Assembly (NCBI RefSeq): GCF_016862895.1 | Contig: NZ_BONV01000007.1 | Span: forward strand, 62,001 to 126,000 | From: Planotetraspora kaengkrachanensis | GTDB lineage: Bacteria > Actinomycetota > Actinomycetes > Streptosporangiales > Streptosporangiaceae | Length of the DNA stretch: 64,000 nt | Direction: 5' to 3' | In this document: positions 54,780-63,645 of the stretch, one piece after another | How positions within the stretch are numbered: the first letter of the stretch is position 1 | Layout: the number at the start of each line of letters is the position of its first letter | Position numbers and translations under genes: made by a program | The notes under the pieces: model-generated | Database searches by the model: none | Told to the model about the DNA's origin: nothing | Seen by the model: the letters and a program-made list of their open reading frames with translations, nothing else

Positions 54780-55654
54780 GCGACGGCCTCCCTGAAGATC
54801 TCGGCAAGAGTGGGCCGCTGCCGGCCGAAGTGCTCGACCTCGCCGGCCCTCATGGCCGAGCGGAGGATCTCCTGGTCGTCGCCGCTCTCCACGAGCAGCA
54901 CCTGGCGGTCGCCGTCGGTCGTGACCTCGCCAGAGAGGCCGTCGGCCCATCCCGGGGCCGCGCCGCGCACGACGAGCTTGAGAAGCGTGCGCCCCTCGGT
55001 GTCGCGCAGTTCGTCAACCGCGCCCACGGCGACCATTCGCCCGCCCGCGATGATGCCGACGGAGTCGCAGAGCTGCTCGACCAGCTCGAGCTGGTGGCTG
55101 GAGAAGACCACGGGCACCCCCGAGGAGCATCGGTCCTTGAGGACCTCTGCCAGCGCGTCGACCGCGATCGGGTCGAGGCCGGAGAACGGCTCGTCGAGCA
55201 CCAGGACCGCGGGACTGTGGACCAGCGCCACCGCGAGCTGGACCCGCTGCTGGTTGCCGAGCGACAACGCCTCCACCGCGTCGTCGCGCCGCTCGGCCAG
55301 ACCGAGCCGTTCGATCAGCTCGCCCGCCGCGTCGCGGGCGGCGGCCCGGCCGAGGCCGTGGAGCCTGCCGAAGTACTCGACCTGCTCGGCGACCTTCATC
55401 TTCTGGTACAGGCCGCGCTCCTCGGGCATGTAGCCGAACCGGCGGCGCGCGTCGTACGTCAGGGGCGCCCCGTCGAGGCGCACCTCGCCGGAGTCGGCGT
55501 CGAGCACGCCCATCACGATCCGCATCGTGGTCGTCTTCCCGGCGCCGTTCGCCCCGACGAAGCCGAACATCTCGCCCGGCTGAACGGCGAAGCCGACGCC
55601 GTCGAGCGCGACCTTGTCGCCGAAGCGTTTACGCAGATCCTGGACTTCAAGCAT
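54776..55654 (-). CDS. ABC transporter ATPase, NatA-like
   Basis: A 292-residue ATPase partner of the ABC-2 permease. Walker A is GANGAGKTTTM near 35, and the signature is the unusual LSLGNQQRVQLAVAL near 130 (G-N in place of G-G/GE). Walker B is VLVLDEPFSGLDPIAVD near 151, and the switch His is in VFSSHQLELVEQLCD near 183. A C-terminal DUF4162-like part follows. ATG 55654 has AAGGAA upstream. The regulator gene before it overlaps by 8 bases, so the four genes form one operon. Confidence 0.88.
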   Translation of the reverse strand: MLEVQDLRKRFGDKVALDGVGFAVQPGEMFGFVGANGAGKTTTMRIVMGVLDADSGEVRLDGAPLTYDARRRFGYMPEERGLYQKMKVAEQVEYFGRLHGLGRAAARDAAGELIERLGLAERRDDAVEALSLGNQQRVQLAVALVHSPAVLVLDEPFSGLDPIAVDALAEVLKDRCSSGVPVVFSSHQLELVEQLCDSVGIIAGGRMVAVGAVDELRDTEGRTLLKLVVRGAAPGWADGLSGEVTTDGDRQVLLVESGDDQEILRSAMRAGEVEHFGRQRPTLAEIFREAVA

Positions 55655-55955
55655 GGGGGATTCCTTCGGTGATCCGTCGGAGCACATCGGTGTAGGCGTC
55701 GAACGCCGCGCGCCCGCGCTCGGTCAGCGACAACCACGTGCGGGCCCGCTTCCCGACGAAGGTCTTCTCGACGCGGACGTATCCGGCCTCTTCGAGGGTG
55801 AGGATGTGTTTGGACAGCAGTGAGTCGCTGACCTCGATCGTGTCGCGCAGGAAACGGAAGTCCGCCCTCTGCGACACCGCCAGAGCCGCCATGATCGACA
55901 GCCGTACCGGAGCGTGGATGATCTCGTCAAGCTCGTGGCGAGGGTGCGTGGTCAT
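55647..55955 (-). CDS. Winged-helix regulator (MarR/ArsR-like, HTH_34 type)
   Basis: A 102-residue DNA-binding protein with one winged helix (HAPVRLSIMAALAVSQRADF, DSLLSKHILTLEEAGYVRVE) and the wing FVGKRARTWLSLTERG. It lacks a ligand domain. Its start overlaps the membrane protein gene and its end overlaps the ATPase gene, so it belongs to the exporter operon and probably represses it. The candidate site is the pair of CACTCAAC repeats upstream of the operon. Confidence 0.85.
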   Translation of the reverse strand: MTTHPRHELDEIIHAPVRLSIMAALAVSQRADFRFLRDTIEVSDSLLSKHILTLEEAGYVRVEKTFVGKRARTWLSLTERGRAAFDAYTDVLRRITEGIPHA

Positions 55956-56386
55956 CGCCTTCCCCGGATCCGCCAGGCGGCGTACACCAGGGGGGATCCG
56001 ACGAGCACGGAGACCGCGACGAGCACGGCGATCCAGCCCGGACCTCGGTCGTCGGGGAGGAAGACCGTGACGAAGACGAACACGACGAGGGTGGCCAGGA
56101 CGTACGCCGCACTCGCCCGGCTGTTGATCCACATCGTGTAGCGGTCGTGCACGCGCATCCGCGACCAGTAGACGCAGGACGCGATCGTCAGCACGATCCA
56201 CCCCGCACCCGCGAGACCCGCGACCAGACCGCGGCCGAGGGACACCGCGGGCCAGTAGACCATGCTGCACAGCCCCAGGATCAGGAACAGGCGGGCCACC
56301 GCGCGGGCGGACCGCCGGACCTGCCGATCGACCCGGTCGATCTCGTCCAGCGCCTGGCCGGGCGACAGCTCTTCCTCCATGTTCAT
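55952..56386 (-). CDS. Small four-helix membrane protein of the exporter operon
   Basis: A 144-residue membrane protein with four helices (AVARLFLILGLCSMVYWPAV, GLVAGLAGAGWIVLTIASCV, AAYVLATLVVFVFVTVF, WIAVLVAVSVLVGSPLVYAA) and an acidic N-terminus. The ATG at 56386 follows GGAGGGGA by 5 bases; ATG 56380 is weaker. It is the first gene of the operon, with a 4-base overlap with the regulator. The function is unknown, possibly an accessory or sensor subunit. Confidence 0.75.
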   Translation of the reverse strand: MNMEEELSPGQALDEIDRVDRQVRRSARAVARLFLILGLCSMVYWPAVSLGRGLVAGLAGAGWIVLTIASCVYWSRMRVHDRYTMWINSRASAAYVLATLVVFVFVTVFLPDDRGPGWIAVLVAVSVLVGSPLVYAAWRIRGRR

Positions 56387-56398
56387 AAGCTTCCCCTC

Positions 56399-56433
56399 CA
56401 CTCAACTGGTCAACAACTTAACAAGCACTCAAC
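56399..56433 (-). promoter_or_regulatory. Direct repeats CACTCAAC upstream of the exporter operon
   Basis: CACTCAAC occurs at 56399-56406 and 56426-56433, 27 bp apart, in an AT-rich stretch just before the first gene. On the minus strand they read GTTGAGTG and flank a TTGTTGAC-like element. This is a plausible promoter with regulator sites. Confidence 0.45.
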
Positions 56434-56486
56434 TCCCATTCAAGTGGTAGAGCGCGAGGGAAGAAGGGATCAGGAGGAGAAGTGAT

Positions 56487-56681
56487 TCAGCGCAGCCTGG
56501 AGTCGACGTCCACGACCTGGCAGACGGCGTGCCATACCTGCTTGGCGGCCACGCCGTCGGCGAGCGCCTGCTCGACGGTCCGCCCGCCCAGGCCGGCGAT
56601 GACGTAGTCCTTCGCCCACGACGCCGCGTACGCCTCGCCGAAGTGGCGATTCATGCGGTTCCAGAAGTCCGTGAGGCGCAT
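56487..56681 (-). CDS. DUF3046 family protein
   Basis: A 64-residue protein recognised as DUF3046 by its opening MRLTDFWNRMNRHFGEAYAA and the end VWHAVCQVVDVDSRLR. The family is small, helical, limited to actinobacteria and nearly always found near recA-recX, as here, though separated by the exporter operon. The function is unknown. The start is at 56681; no clear neighbour is cotranscribed. Confidence 0.88.
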   Translation of the reverse strand: MRLTDFWNRMNRHFGEAYAASWAKDYVIAGLGGRTVEQALADGVAAKQVWHAVCQVVDVDSRLR

Positions 56682-56754
56682 GGGTCCCAGTATGGCCCCG
56701 TCCGGAGGCGGCCCGGCCCCGTACGGAGTCCCCCGGCCCGCCTCCGGGCGGACG

Positions 56755-57243
56755 TCACATCACGCGAGTGCCGTACATCTCTCCGAGCGGGTCGGCGAGC
56801 AGTTCCAGCCGGGCGCCGTCGGGGTCGAGGAAGTAGATCGAGGCGCCACTTTCGACCTGGTACGGCACGCCGGCCGCGTCGAGCTTGCCGCGCAGCCGCT
56901 CCCACGTGGGCCGCTCGACCGAGATGGCGATGTGGTGGAGCCCGCCGAGGACCTCCTGGTACGGCCCCAGATCGAGCCCGGGCAGGTCGAAGAAGGCCAG
57001 CAGGTTGCCGTTGCCGATGTCGAAGAAGAAGTGGTTGGAACCCTTGTAGTCGCGGTTCTCGAAGATCTCCGTGAGGGGGAACTCCAGGAGGTCGTGGTAG
57101 AAGCGGATCGTGCGCTCGACGTCGGACGAGATCAGCGCGAAGTGGTGCAGGCCCCGCGCGCTGCTCGGGGGACGGTTCTCGCTGATGTAGCGCTCGCGGA
57201 TGCTCACGCGCTCCGCCTCGATGGCCGCGTAGTCGATTTCCAT
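56755..57243 (-). CDS. VOC-family (glyoxalase/bleomycin resistance fold) protein
   Basis: A 162-residue single VOC domain. Likely metal ligands are His in RGLHHFALISSDVERTIRFY near 33, His in GGLHHIAISVERPTW near 100, and Glu in GARLELLADP near 147. The layout fits a dioxygenase or lyase of the VOC superfamily; the substrate is unknown. The start is ATG 57243, where conservation begins. It is divergent from lhr with 135 bp between. Confidence 0.82.
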   Translation of the reverse strand: MEIDYAAIEAERVSIRERYISENRPPSSARGLHHFALISSDVERTIRFYHDLLEFPLTEIFENRDYKGSNHFFFDIGNGNLLAFFDLPGLDLGPYQEVLGGLHHIAISVERPTWERLRGKLDAAGVPYQVESGASIYFLDPDGARLELLADPLGEMYGTRVM

Positions 57244-57378
57244 AGATAGATGATGATTCAACCAAGCGCGGTCAAACAGACCGGGGTGGTGAGTAATTGA
57301 CAGCCAATCCACCGGTAGATCGATTCGGGGCCGAACCGCACGGAGTAATCGGGCGCGGCGCGTTCTGTCGGAGGGCGG

Positions 57379-60300
57379 ATGCATGATGGGCGGGTGAGTG
57401 CGCTCGACGGATTCAGTCCGGTGACCCGACGGTGGTTCACCGGAGCGTTCGCGGCGCCGACGTCCGCGCAGGAGGGCGCCTGGTCGTCCATCGCGCGCGG
57501 AGACAACACGCTGGTGGTGGCGCCGACCGGGTCGGGCAAGACGCTGGCCGCGTTCCTGTGGGCCATCGACCGGCTCGCGATCGAGCACGCGGCGGCGCCG
57601 GAAGCGGCCGAGCCGCCCGCGCGCGGAGGCCGCGGCAGGCCCGCGGCGGCGCCTCGCCCGTGCCGGGTCCTCTATGTGTCGCCGCTCAAGGCGCTCGCCG
57701 TCGACGTGGAGCGCAACCTCCGGGCACCGCTCGCCGGAATCAAGCAGACCGCCCGGCTCACGGGGAGCCCCGCGCCCGAGATCTCCGTGGCCATCAGGTC
57801 GGGCGACACGACCGCGGACGACCGCCGGCGGTTCGCCGCCCGGCCGTCCGACATCCTGATCACCACGCCGGAGTCGCTGTTCCTGTTGCTGACCTCGCAG
57901 GCGCGGGAGGCGCTGCGCGGCGTCGAGACCGTCATCATCGACGAGGTGCACGCGGTCGCCGCGACGAAACGCGGCGCCCACCTGGCGCTGAGCCTTGAAC
58001 GGCTCGACGCGCTGCTGCCGCGGCCTGCCCAGCGAATCGGCCTGTCCGCGACCGTGCGTCCCGTCGGCGAGGTCGCGGCGTTCCTCGGCGGGGCCCGCCC
58101 CGCCACGGTGGTGCAGCCGCCCTCGGAAAAGGTCATCGAGGTCGAGGTCGTCGTCCCGGTGGAGGACATGACCGAGCTCGCGCCGACCGCGCCGGGCGCG
58201 GAGGGCGAGCCCGCCGAGCACAGGCGCAGCATCTGGCCGCACGTGGAGCAGCACCTGCTCGACCTCATCGAGGCGCACGACTCGACCATCGTCTTCGCCA
58301 ACTCCCGCCGCCTCTCCGAGCGCCTGTGCACCCGGCTCAACGAGCTCGCCTGGGAGCGCCGGTCGGGTCCGGCCGTCCCGGACGAGTCCGGTGAGGCGCG
58401 TCCCCGGGGGTCCACCGCGACGCCGGCCGAGCTGATGGCGCAGGCCGGCGCCTCGGCGGGGGTGATCCCTGAGATCGTGCGCGCCCACCACGGGTCGGTC
58501 TCCAAGGAGGAGCGGTCGCAGATCGAGGAGGCGCTCAAATCCGGGCGCCTGCCCGCCGTCGTGGCCACGTCCAGCCTGGAGCTCGGCATCGACATGGGCG
58601 CGGTCGACCTGGTCGCGTGCGTCGAGGCTCCGCCGAGCGTGGCGAGCGGCCTGCAGCGGATCGGCCGGGCCGGGCACCAGGTCGGGGCGGTGTCCCGCGG
58701 CGTGATCTTCCCGAAGTACCGCGGCGACCTCGTGCAGACGGCCGTCGTCGCCGAGCGGATGAAGAACGGGCAGATCGAGGAGCTGCGGTATCCGCGCAAC
58801 CCCCTCGACGTGCTCGCCCAGCAGATCGTGGCCATGACCGCGCTCGACGAGTGGACGGTCGACTCGCTGGAGGCCGTCGTCAGGCGGGCCGCGCCGTACG
58901 CGACACTGCCGCGCACCGCCCTCGAGGCGACGCTCGACATGCTGGCCGGGCGTTACCCGAGTGAGGAGTTCGCCGAGCTGCGCCCGCGCATCGTGTGGGA
59001 CCGGGTGACCGGGACGCTCCAGGGCCGTCCTGGTGCGCAGCGGCTGGCGGTGACCAACGGCGGCACGATCCCCGACCGCGGACTGTTCGGCGTCTTCCTC
59101 GTCGGCGACAAGGCGTCACGCGTGGGCGAGCTCGACGAGGAGATGGTCTACGAGTCGCGGGTGGGCGACGTGTTCGTGCTCGGGGCGACGTCCTGGCGGA
59201 TCGAGGACATCACCGCCGACCGGGTGCTGGTCTCCCCCGCGCCCGGGCAGCCGGGCAAGCTGCCGTTCTGGCACGGCGACTCCGCCGGGCGGCCCGCCGA
59301 GCTGGGCCGCGCGATCGGGGCCTTCCTGCGTGAGCTGTCCGGCGCCGAGGCCGCCGGAGCCGGCGACCGGGTGCGCGCGGCCGGGCTCGACGAGTTCGCC
59401 GGGGGCAACCTGCTCTCCTACCTCGCGGAGCAGCGGGAGGCGACCGGCTACGTGCCAGACGACCGCACGCTCCTGGTCGAGCGGTTCCACGACGAGCTCG
59501 GCGACTGGCGGGTGGTCATCCATTCGCCGTACGGCGCCCGCGTGCACGCCCCGTGGGCACTGGCCGTCGGGCGGCGGCTGCGCGAGCGGTACGGCATGGA
59601 CGTTCAGGCCGTCCACTCCGACGACGGAATCGTCCTGCGCATCCCCGACACCCTCGACGAGGCGCCGTCCGACCTGGCGGCCTTCGACCCGGAGGAGATC
59701 GAGCAGATCGTCACCGAGGAGCTGGGGGGATCGGCGTTGTTCGCCTCCCGGTTCCGCGAGTGCGCCGGGCGGTCCCTGCTGCTCCCGCGGCGCAGCCCCG
59801 GCAAGCGGACCCCGCTGTGGCAGCAGCGTCAGCGCGCGGCGCACCTGCTGGGCGTGGCCAGCCAGTACGCCACGTTCCCCGTCGTCCTCGAGACGATGCG
59901 CGAGTGCCTCCAGGACGTCTTCGACGTGCCCGGGCTCGTCCAGCTGATGCGGGACGTCGCCGCCCGCCGCGTCAGGGTCGTCGAGGTGGAGACCTCCCAG
60001 GCCTCCCCGTTCGCCGCGTCGCTGCTGTTCAACTACATCGGCGCCTTCATGTACGAGGGCGACGCCCCGCTGGCCGAGCGGCGGGCGCAGGCGCTCGCCC
60101 TCGACACGGCGCTGCTGGCCGAACTGCTCGGCCAGGCCGATCTGCGGGAACTGCTCGACGCGGACGTCATCGCCGAGGCCGAGCGCGAGCTGGCCCGGCT
60201 GGACAGGCCGCTACGCGACGCCGAGGACCTGGCCGACCTGCTGCGCTCGCACGGCCCGCTGCTGGCCGAGGACGTGTCGATCCGGCAGGGCGATCCGGCC

Positions 60301-62271
60301 TGGCTGACCGGCCTCGAGAAGGCACACCGGGCGATCCGCGTCCGGGTCGCGGGCCACGAGCAGTGGGCGGCCGTCGAGGACGCATGGCGGCTCCGTGACG
60401 CGCTCGGCGTTCCGCTCCCGGTCGGCGTGCCCCACGAGTTCCTTGAGGCTCCCGCCGCGGGAGGTCAGGGAAGATCCGGCCCCGCGCCCGATCCGCTGGG
60501 CGACCTCGTCTCCCGCCATGCGCGGACGCGCGGCCCGTTCCCGTCCGGTACGGCGGCGGCGCGCTTCGGGGTGGGCGTCGCCGTGGTCGAGGACACGCTG
60601 CGCAGGCTCGCCGCGGCGGGACGCGTGGTCTCCGGCGAGTTCCAGCCCGGCGGGCGCGGCGAGGAGTGGTGCGACGCCGGCGTGCTGCGCCTGCTGCGCC
60701 GCAGGTCGCTCGCGCGGCTGCGCAAGGAGGTCGAGCCCGTCCCGCCTGAGGCGCTGGCCGCGTTCCTGCCCGCCTGGCACGGCGTCGCCCCGGCCCGCAC
60801 ACCGGCGCCCGCCCCCTCCCCCGGTCGCGCATGGATGGAGGGCACGGACAGAGACCACGCGAGGCAGGGCCCGGGGCGCTCGATGGACGCGCTGGTCAGC
60901 GCCATCGAACGGCTCCAGGGGGCGGCGATCCCCGCCTCCGCGCTCGAGACGCTGGTCCTGCCGGGCCGGGTGCCCGGCTACTCCCCCGCGCTCCTCGACG
61001 AGCTGACGGCGTCCGGCGAGGTCGTCTGGGCGGGCCAGGGGTCCCTGCCGGGAGGGGACGGCTGGGTGTCGCTCTACTTCGCCGACACCGCTCCCCTGCT
61101 GATCCCCGCGCCCGGTGAGATAACCATGACGCCGCTGCACGAGCGGGTGCTGGAGATCCTCAGCGGTGGCGGGGCGCTGTTCTTCCGCGAGTTGTCCAAC
61201 CGGGTGGCCTCGGCCGCGATCGGCGGCGGACCGGGAATCGGCACGGGACATGGCGCGCGCCCGGGCGCGGGACCGGACATCGGCACAAGCTCGGGCCACG
61301 CGCCGGGAATCGGCGCGGGCGCGCACGACCGGCCGGGGACCATTCCAGCCGTCCCGGCGATGCGGTCGGCGCGCGGCGAGGCGGTCATGGGGGCCGTGCC
61401 GGACGACACGGTGCTGGCCGCCGCGTTGTGGGATCTCGTCTGGTCGGGCCGGGTGACGGGAGACACCCTCGCCCCGTTGCGGTCGACACTCGGCACCGGG
61501 CGGCCCGCTCATCGACCGGCCACGACCCGCAGGCGCAGGGCCGTGCTGCCGACCAGAACCGGACCGCCGACGGTGAGCGGCCGCTGGTGGCTGTTGCCTT
61601 CCCCCGTCGAGAACGGCACCCAGCGGGCGCAGGCCCAGGCCGAGGTGCTGCTGGAACGGCACGGCGTGATCACAAGAGGCGGCGTGGCCGCCGAACGGCT
61701 CCCCGGCGGCTTCTCATCCGTCTACCAGGTGTTGCGGGCCTACGAGGAGAGCGGCCGTTGCCGGCGCGGCTACTTCGTGGAGGGCCTGGGAGGGGCCCAG
61801 TTCGCGCTGCCCGGTGCGGTCGACCGCATGAGGGCCATGTCGTCGCGGACGGCCGCCCGCTCCGACGAGGAGGATCCGTGGGCGACTCCGGCGCCCCAGG
61901 CGCCGCCTCGCACGGTCGTGCTCGCCGCCGCCGACCCCGCCAATCCCTACGGAGCCGCCCTGCCGTGGCCGGACCGGTCCGGCGAGGTGACGCACAAGCC
62001 AGGCCGCAAGGCCGGCGCGCTCGTGGCGATCGTGGAGGGCCGGCTCGTGCTCTACGTCGAGCGAGGCGGCAAGACGCTCCTGTCCTTCGGGGCCGAGGAC
62101 GACCTGCAACCGGCCGTGGACGCGCTGGTCCTGGCCGTGCGGGAGGGCGCGTTGGGCAAGCTCACCGTCGAGCGGGCGGACGGCACCGCCATCATCGACT
62201 CGCCCCTCGCCTCGGCGCTGGAGGCGGCCGGATTCCACCCGACGCCACGCGGGCTCCGCATCCGGGGCTAG
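57379..62271 (+). CDS. lhr: Lhr-type large ATP-dependent helicase
   Basis: A 1630-residue superfamily 2 helicase linked to DNA repair. Walker A is APTGSGKT at 48-55, and the motif II DEVH box is in VIIDEVHAVAA near 192. Motif VI is GLQRIGRAGHQVGAV near 432. The Lhr-core winged helix and the long C-terminal domain (LPRRSPGKRTPLWQQRQRA and on) are complete. A Gly-rich stretch near 1280-1320 (GPGIGTGHGARPGAGPDIGT) is an insertion compared with the usual ~1500 residues. The start is ATG 57379 or GTG 57394. The final domain binds a radical or DNA lesion in known homologues. It converges with the E2 gene. Confidence 0.93.
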   Translation: MHDGRVSALDGFSPVTRRWFTGAFAAPTSAQEGAWSSIARGDNTLVVAPTGSGKTLAAFLWAIDRLAIEHAAAPEAAEPPARGGRGRPAAAPRPCRVLYVSPLKALAVDVERNLRAPLAGIKQTARLTGSPAPEISVAIRSGDTTADDRRRFAARPSDILITTPESLFLLLTSQAREALRGVETVIIDEVHAVAATKRGAHLALSLERLDALLPRPAQRIGLSATVRPVGEVAAFLGGARPATVVQPPSEKVIEVEVVVPVEDMTELAPTAPGAEGEPAEHRRSIWPHVEQHLLDLIEAHDSTIVFANSRRLSERLCTRLNELAWERRSGPAVPDESGEARPRGSTATPAELMAQAGASAGVIPEIVRAHHGSVSKEERSQIEEALKSGRLPAVVATSSLELGIDMGAVDLVACVEAPPSVASGLQRIGRAGHQVGAVSRGVIFPKYRGDLVQTAVVAERMKNGQIEELRYPRNPLDVLAQQIVAMTALDEWTVDSLEAVVRRAAPYATLPRTALEATLDMLAGRYPSEEFAELRPRIVWDRVTGTLQGRPGAQRLAVTNGGTIPDRGLFGVFLVGDKASRVGELDEEMVYESRVGDVFVLGATSWRIEDITADRVLVSPAPGQPGKLPFWHGDSAGRPAELGRAIGAFLRELSGAEAAGAGDRVRAAGLDEFAGGNLLSYLAEQREATGYVPDDRTLLVERFHDELGDWRVVIHSPYGARVHAPWALAVGRRLRERYGMDVQAVHSDDGIVLRIPDTLDEAPSDLAAFDPEEIEQIVTEELGGSALFASRFRECAGRSLLLPRRSPGKRTPLWQQRQRAAHLLGVASQYATFPVVLETMRECLQDVFDVPGLVQLMRDVAARRVRVVEVETSQASPFAASLLFNYIGAFMYEGDAPLAERRAQALALDTALLAELLGQADLRELLDADVIAEAERELARLDRPLRDAEDLADLLRSHGPLLAEDVSIRQGDPAWLTGLEKAHRAIRVRVAGHEQWAAVEDAWRLRDALGVPLPVGVPHEFLEAPAAGGQGRSGPAPDPLGDLVSRHARTRGPFPSGTAAARFGVGVAVVEDTLRRLAAAGRVVSGEFQPGGRGEEWCDAGVLRLLRRRSLARLRKEVEPVPPEALAAFLPAWHGVAPARTPAPAPSPGRAWMEGTDRDHARQGPGRSMDALVSAIERLQGAAIPASALETLVLPGRVPGYSPALLDELTASGEVVWAGQGSLPGGDGWVSLYFADTAPLLIPAPGEITMTPLHERVLEILSGGGALFFRELSNRVASAAIGGGPGIGTGHGARPGAGPDIGTSSGHAPGIGAGAHDRPGTIPAVPAMRSARGEAVMGAVPDDTVLAAALWDLVWSGRVTGDTLAPLRSTLGTGRPAHRPATTRRRRAVLPTRTGPPTVSGRWWLLPSPVENGTQRAQAQAEVLLERHGVITRGGVAAERLPGGFSSVYQVLRAYEESGRCRRGYFVEGLGGAQFALPGAVDRMRAMSSRTAARSDEEDPWATPAPQAPPRTVVLAAADPANPYGAALPWPDRSGEVTHKPGRKAGALVAIVEGRLVLYVERGGKTLLSFGAEDDLQPAVDALVLAVREGALGKLTVERADGTAIIDSPLASALEAAGFHPTPRGLRIRG

Positions 62272-62298
62272 GGACTGCCCGGCGCCCCTGATCCCCGC

Positions 62299-63645
62299 CT
62301 ACCCGAAGGTCTCCTGCGGTGACTCCAGCAGCGCCTTGAGCGCCCGCAGGAACAGCGCCGCGTCGCGGCCGTTGACCAGCCGGTGGTCGTAGGCCATGCC
62401 GATGTTGACGACGGTCCGGGTGACCACCTCACCCCCGTCGAGCCGGAGCTCGGCCTGGGGGGACGTCACCGCGAGCGCGCAGGCGTGGCCCGGGAAGATC
62501 AGCGGGACGGCCAGCGTCACGTCGCCGTCGTGGTGCAGGGTGACCGCGATGTTGGCCCCGGTCAGGTCGTCCTCCCGGAAGTCCCCGGTCAGGGCGGCGA
62601 GCCGATACTCCATCAGGCGGGTCGCGATCTGCTTGACCGAGCGGCGGGCTGCGTCGTGGATGACGGGCACGTACAGCCCCTCGCCCGCGTCGATCGTCAC
62701 GCCGACGTGCGGGGCGTCGGGGAGCAGGGCCGACGCGTCGTCGACCAGGGTCGCGAAGCACAGCGGGAAGTCGGCGTGCAGCCGGGCGACGGCGGACGTC
62801 ACCAGTTCGGGGAGACCCACCGGCCGCCTGACCTCCCGGGTCATCCGTGCCGCGAGCTCGAGCAGCGGCCCCGTGTCGGCCTTGACCACCGTGTACGCGG
62901 CCGGGATGGTCGCGTGCGACACGCGCACGACCTTCGCCACGGCCCGCTGCACCCTCGGCAGCTCGTACGGCCGGCCGGTCGCGGGCCGCCGGGACTCTCC
63001 GGGCGCCGCGGCCTCCTCCCGGGGCGCCGGGGCGGAACGGGCGGCGAGCCTTTCGACGTCGGCGCGCCGGACCACGGTCACCCCCAGAGCACGCACCTCG
63101 GCGAGGTCGACGCAGAGCTCGTCGATCAGGGCTCGGGCGGGCGCCGTGATCAGCGGCCCTCCCATCGAGCCGTCAGCCGCACCACCGGCCGCGGAACCGG
63201 CGCCCGCCGAGCCACCAACCGACCCACCCGCCGCGGAACCGGCGCCCGCCGAGCCACCAACCGACCCACCCGCCGCGGAGCCGGCGCCCGCCGACCCATC
63301 CGTCGCATCACGCTCCGAGGAGCCGGGACCCACCGAGCCACCCGCCGAGTCGCCCGCGACGGGGGTGTCCGCTGAGGGGAAGACCCCGGGTGACGGCGAG
63401 ACGGGCCTGCTCTCGTCGGCGGTGAGGCGGGCCAGCACGGCCCCGGGAGCGCAGTCGGCGTTAAGCGGAAGGACCCGCCAGACGAAGCCGTCCTCCTCGC
63501 TCTCCAGTTCCTCGGTGGCCTTGGAGGTCTCCAGGACCACGATCGGGTCCCCGGCCTTCACCTGCTGCCCGTCGTCGACCAGCCAGTCGACCAGGACGTA
63601 CGTGGCGTCGTTGTTGTTGAGCTTGGGCACGCGGATGTCAGTCAC
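62299..63645 (-). CDS. 2-oxoacid dehydrogenase E2 (dihydrolipoyl acyltransferase)
   Basis: A 448-residue E2 subunit. The lipoyl domain (residues 1-78) has the lipoylated Lys in LETSKATEELESEE. A Ser/Gly/Ala linker with 14-residue repeats follows. A peripheral-subunit-binding domain (ITAPARALIDELCVDLAEVR) lies near 165, and the catalytic domain from 220 ends with IGMAYDHRLVNGRDAALFLR. The classical catalytic motif is DHR-x-x-D-G; here the Asp is Asn. It follows the E1-beta gene with an 8-base overlap. It may serve pyruvate, branched-chain or a specialised 2-oxoacid. Confidence 0.88.
   Translation of the reverse strand: MTDIRVPKLNNNDATYVLVDWLVDDGQQVKAGDPIVVLETSKATEELESEEDGFVWRVLPLNADCAPGAVLARLTADESRPVSPSPGVFPSADTPVAGDSAGGSVGPGSSERDATDGSAGAGSAAGGSVGGSAGAGSAAGGSVGGSAGAGSAAGGAADGSMGGPLITAPARALIDELCVDLAEVRALGVTVVRRADVERLAARSAPAPREEAAAPGESRRPATGRPYELPRVQRAVAKVVRVSHATIPAAYTVVKADTGPLLELAARMTREVRRPVGLPELVTSAVARLHADFPLCFATLVDDASALLPDAPHVGVTIDAGEGLYVPVIHDAARRSVKQIATRLMEYRLAALTGDFREDDLTGANIAVTLHHDGDVTLAVPLIFPGHACALAVTSPQAELRLDGGEVVTRTVVNIGMAYDHRLVNGRDAALFLRALKALLESPQETFG
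63188..63301 (-). repeat. 42-bp tandem repeats in the E2 linker
   Basis: Units start at 63188, 63230 and 63272, the last partial. They encode a flexible Gly/Ala/Ser linker (GSAGAGSAAGGSVG) between lipoyl and subunit-binding domains. They are in frame and nearly identical, so length variation between strains is likely. Confidence 0.9.
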
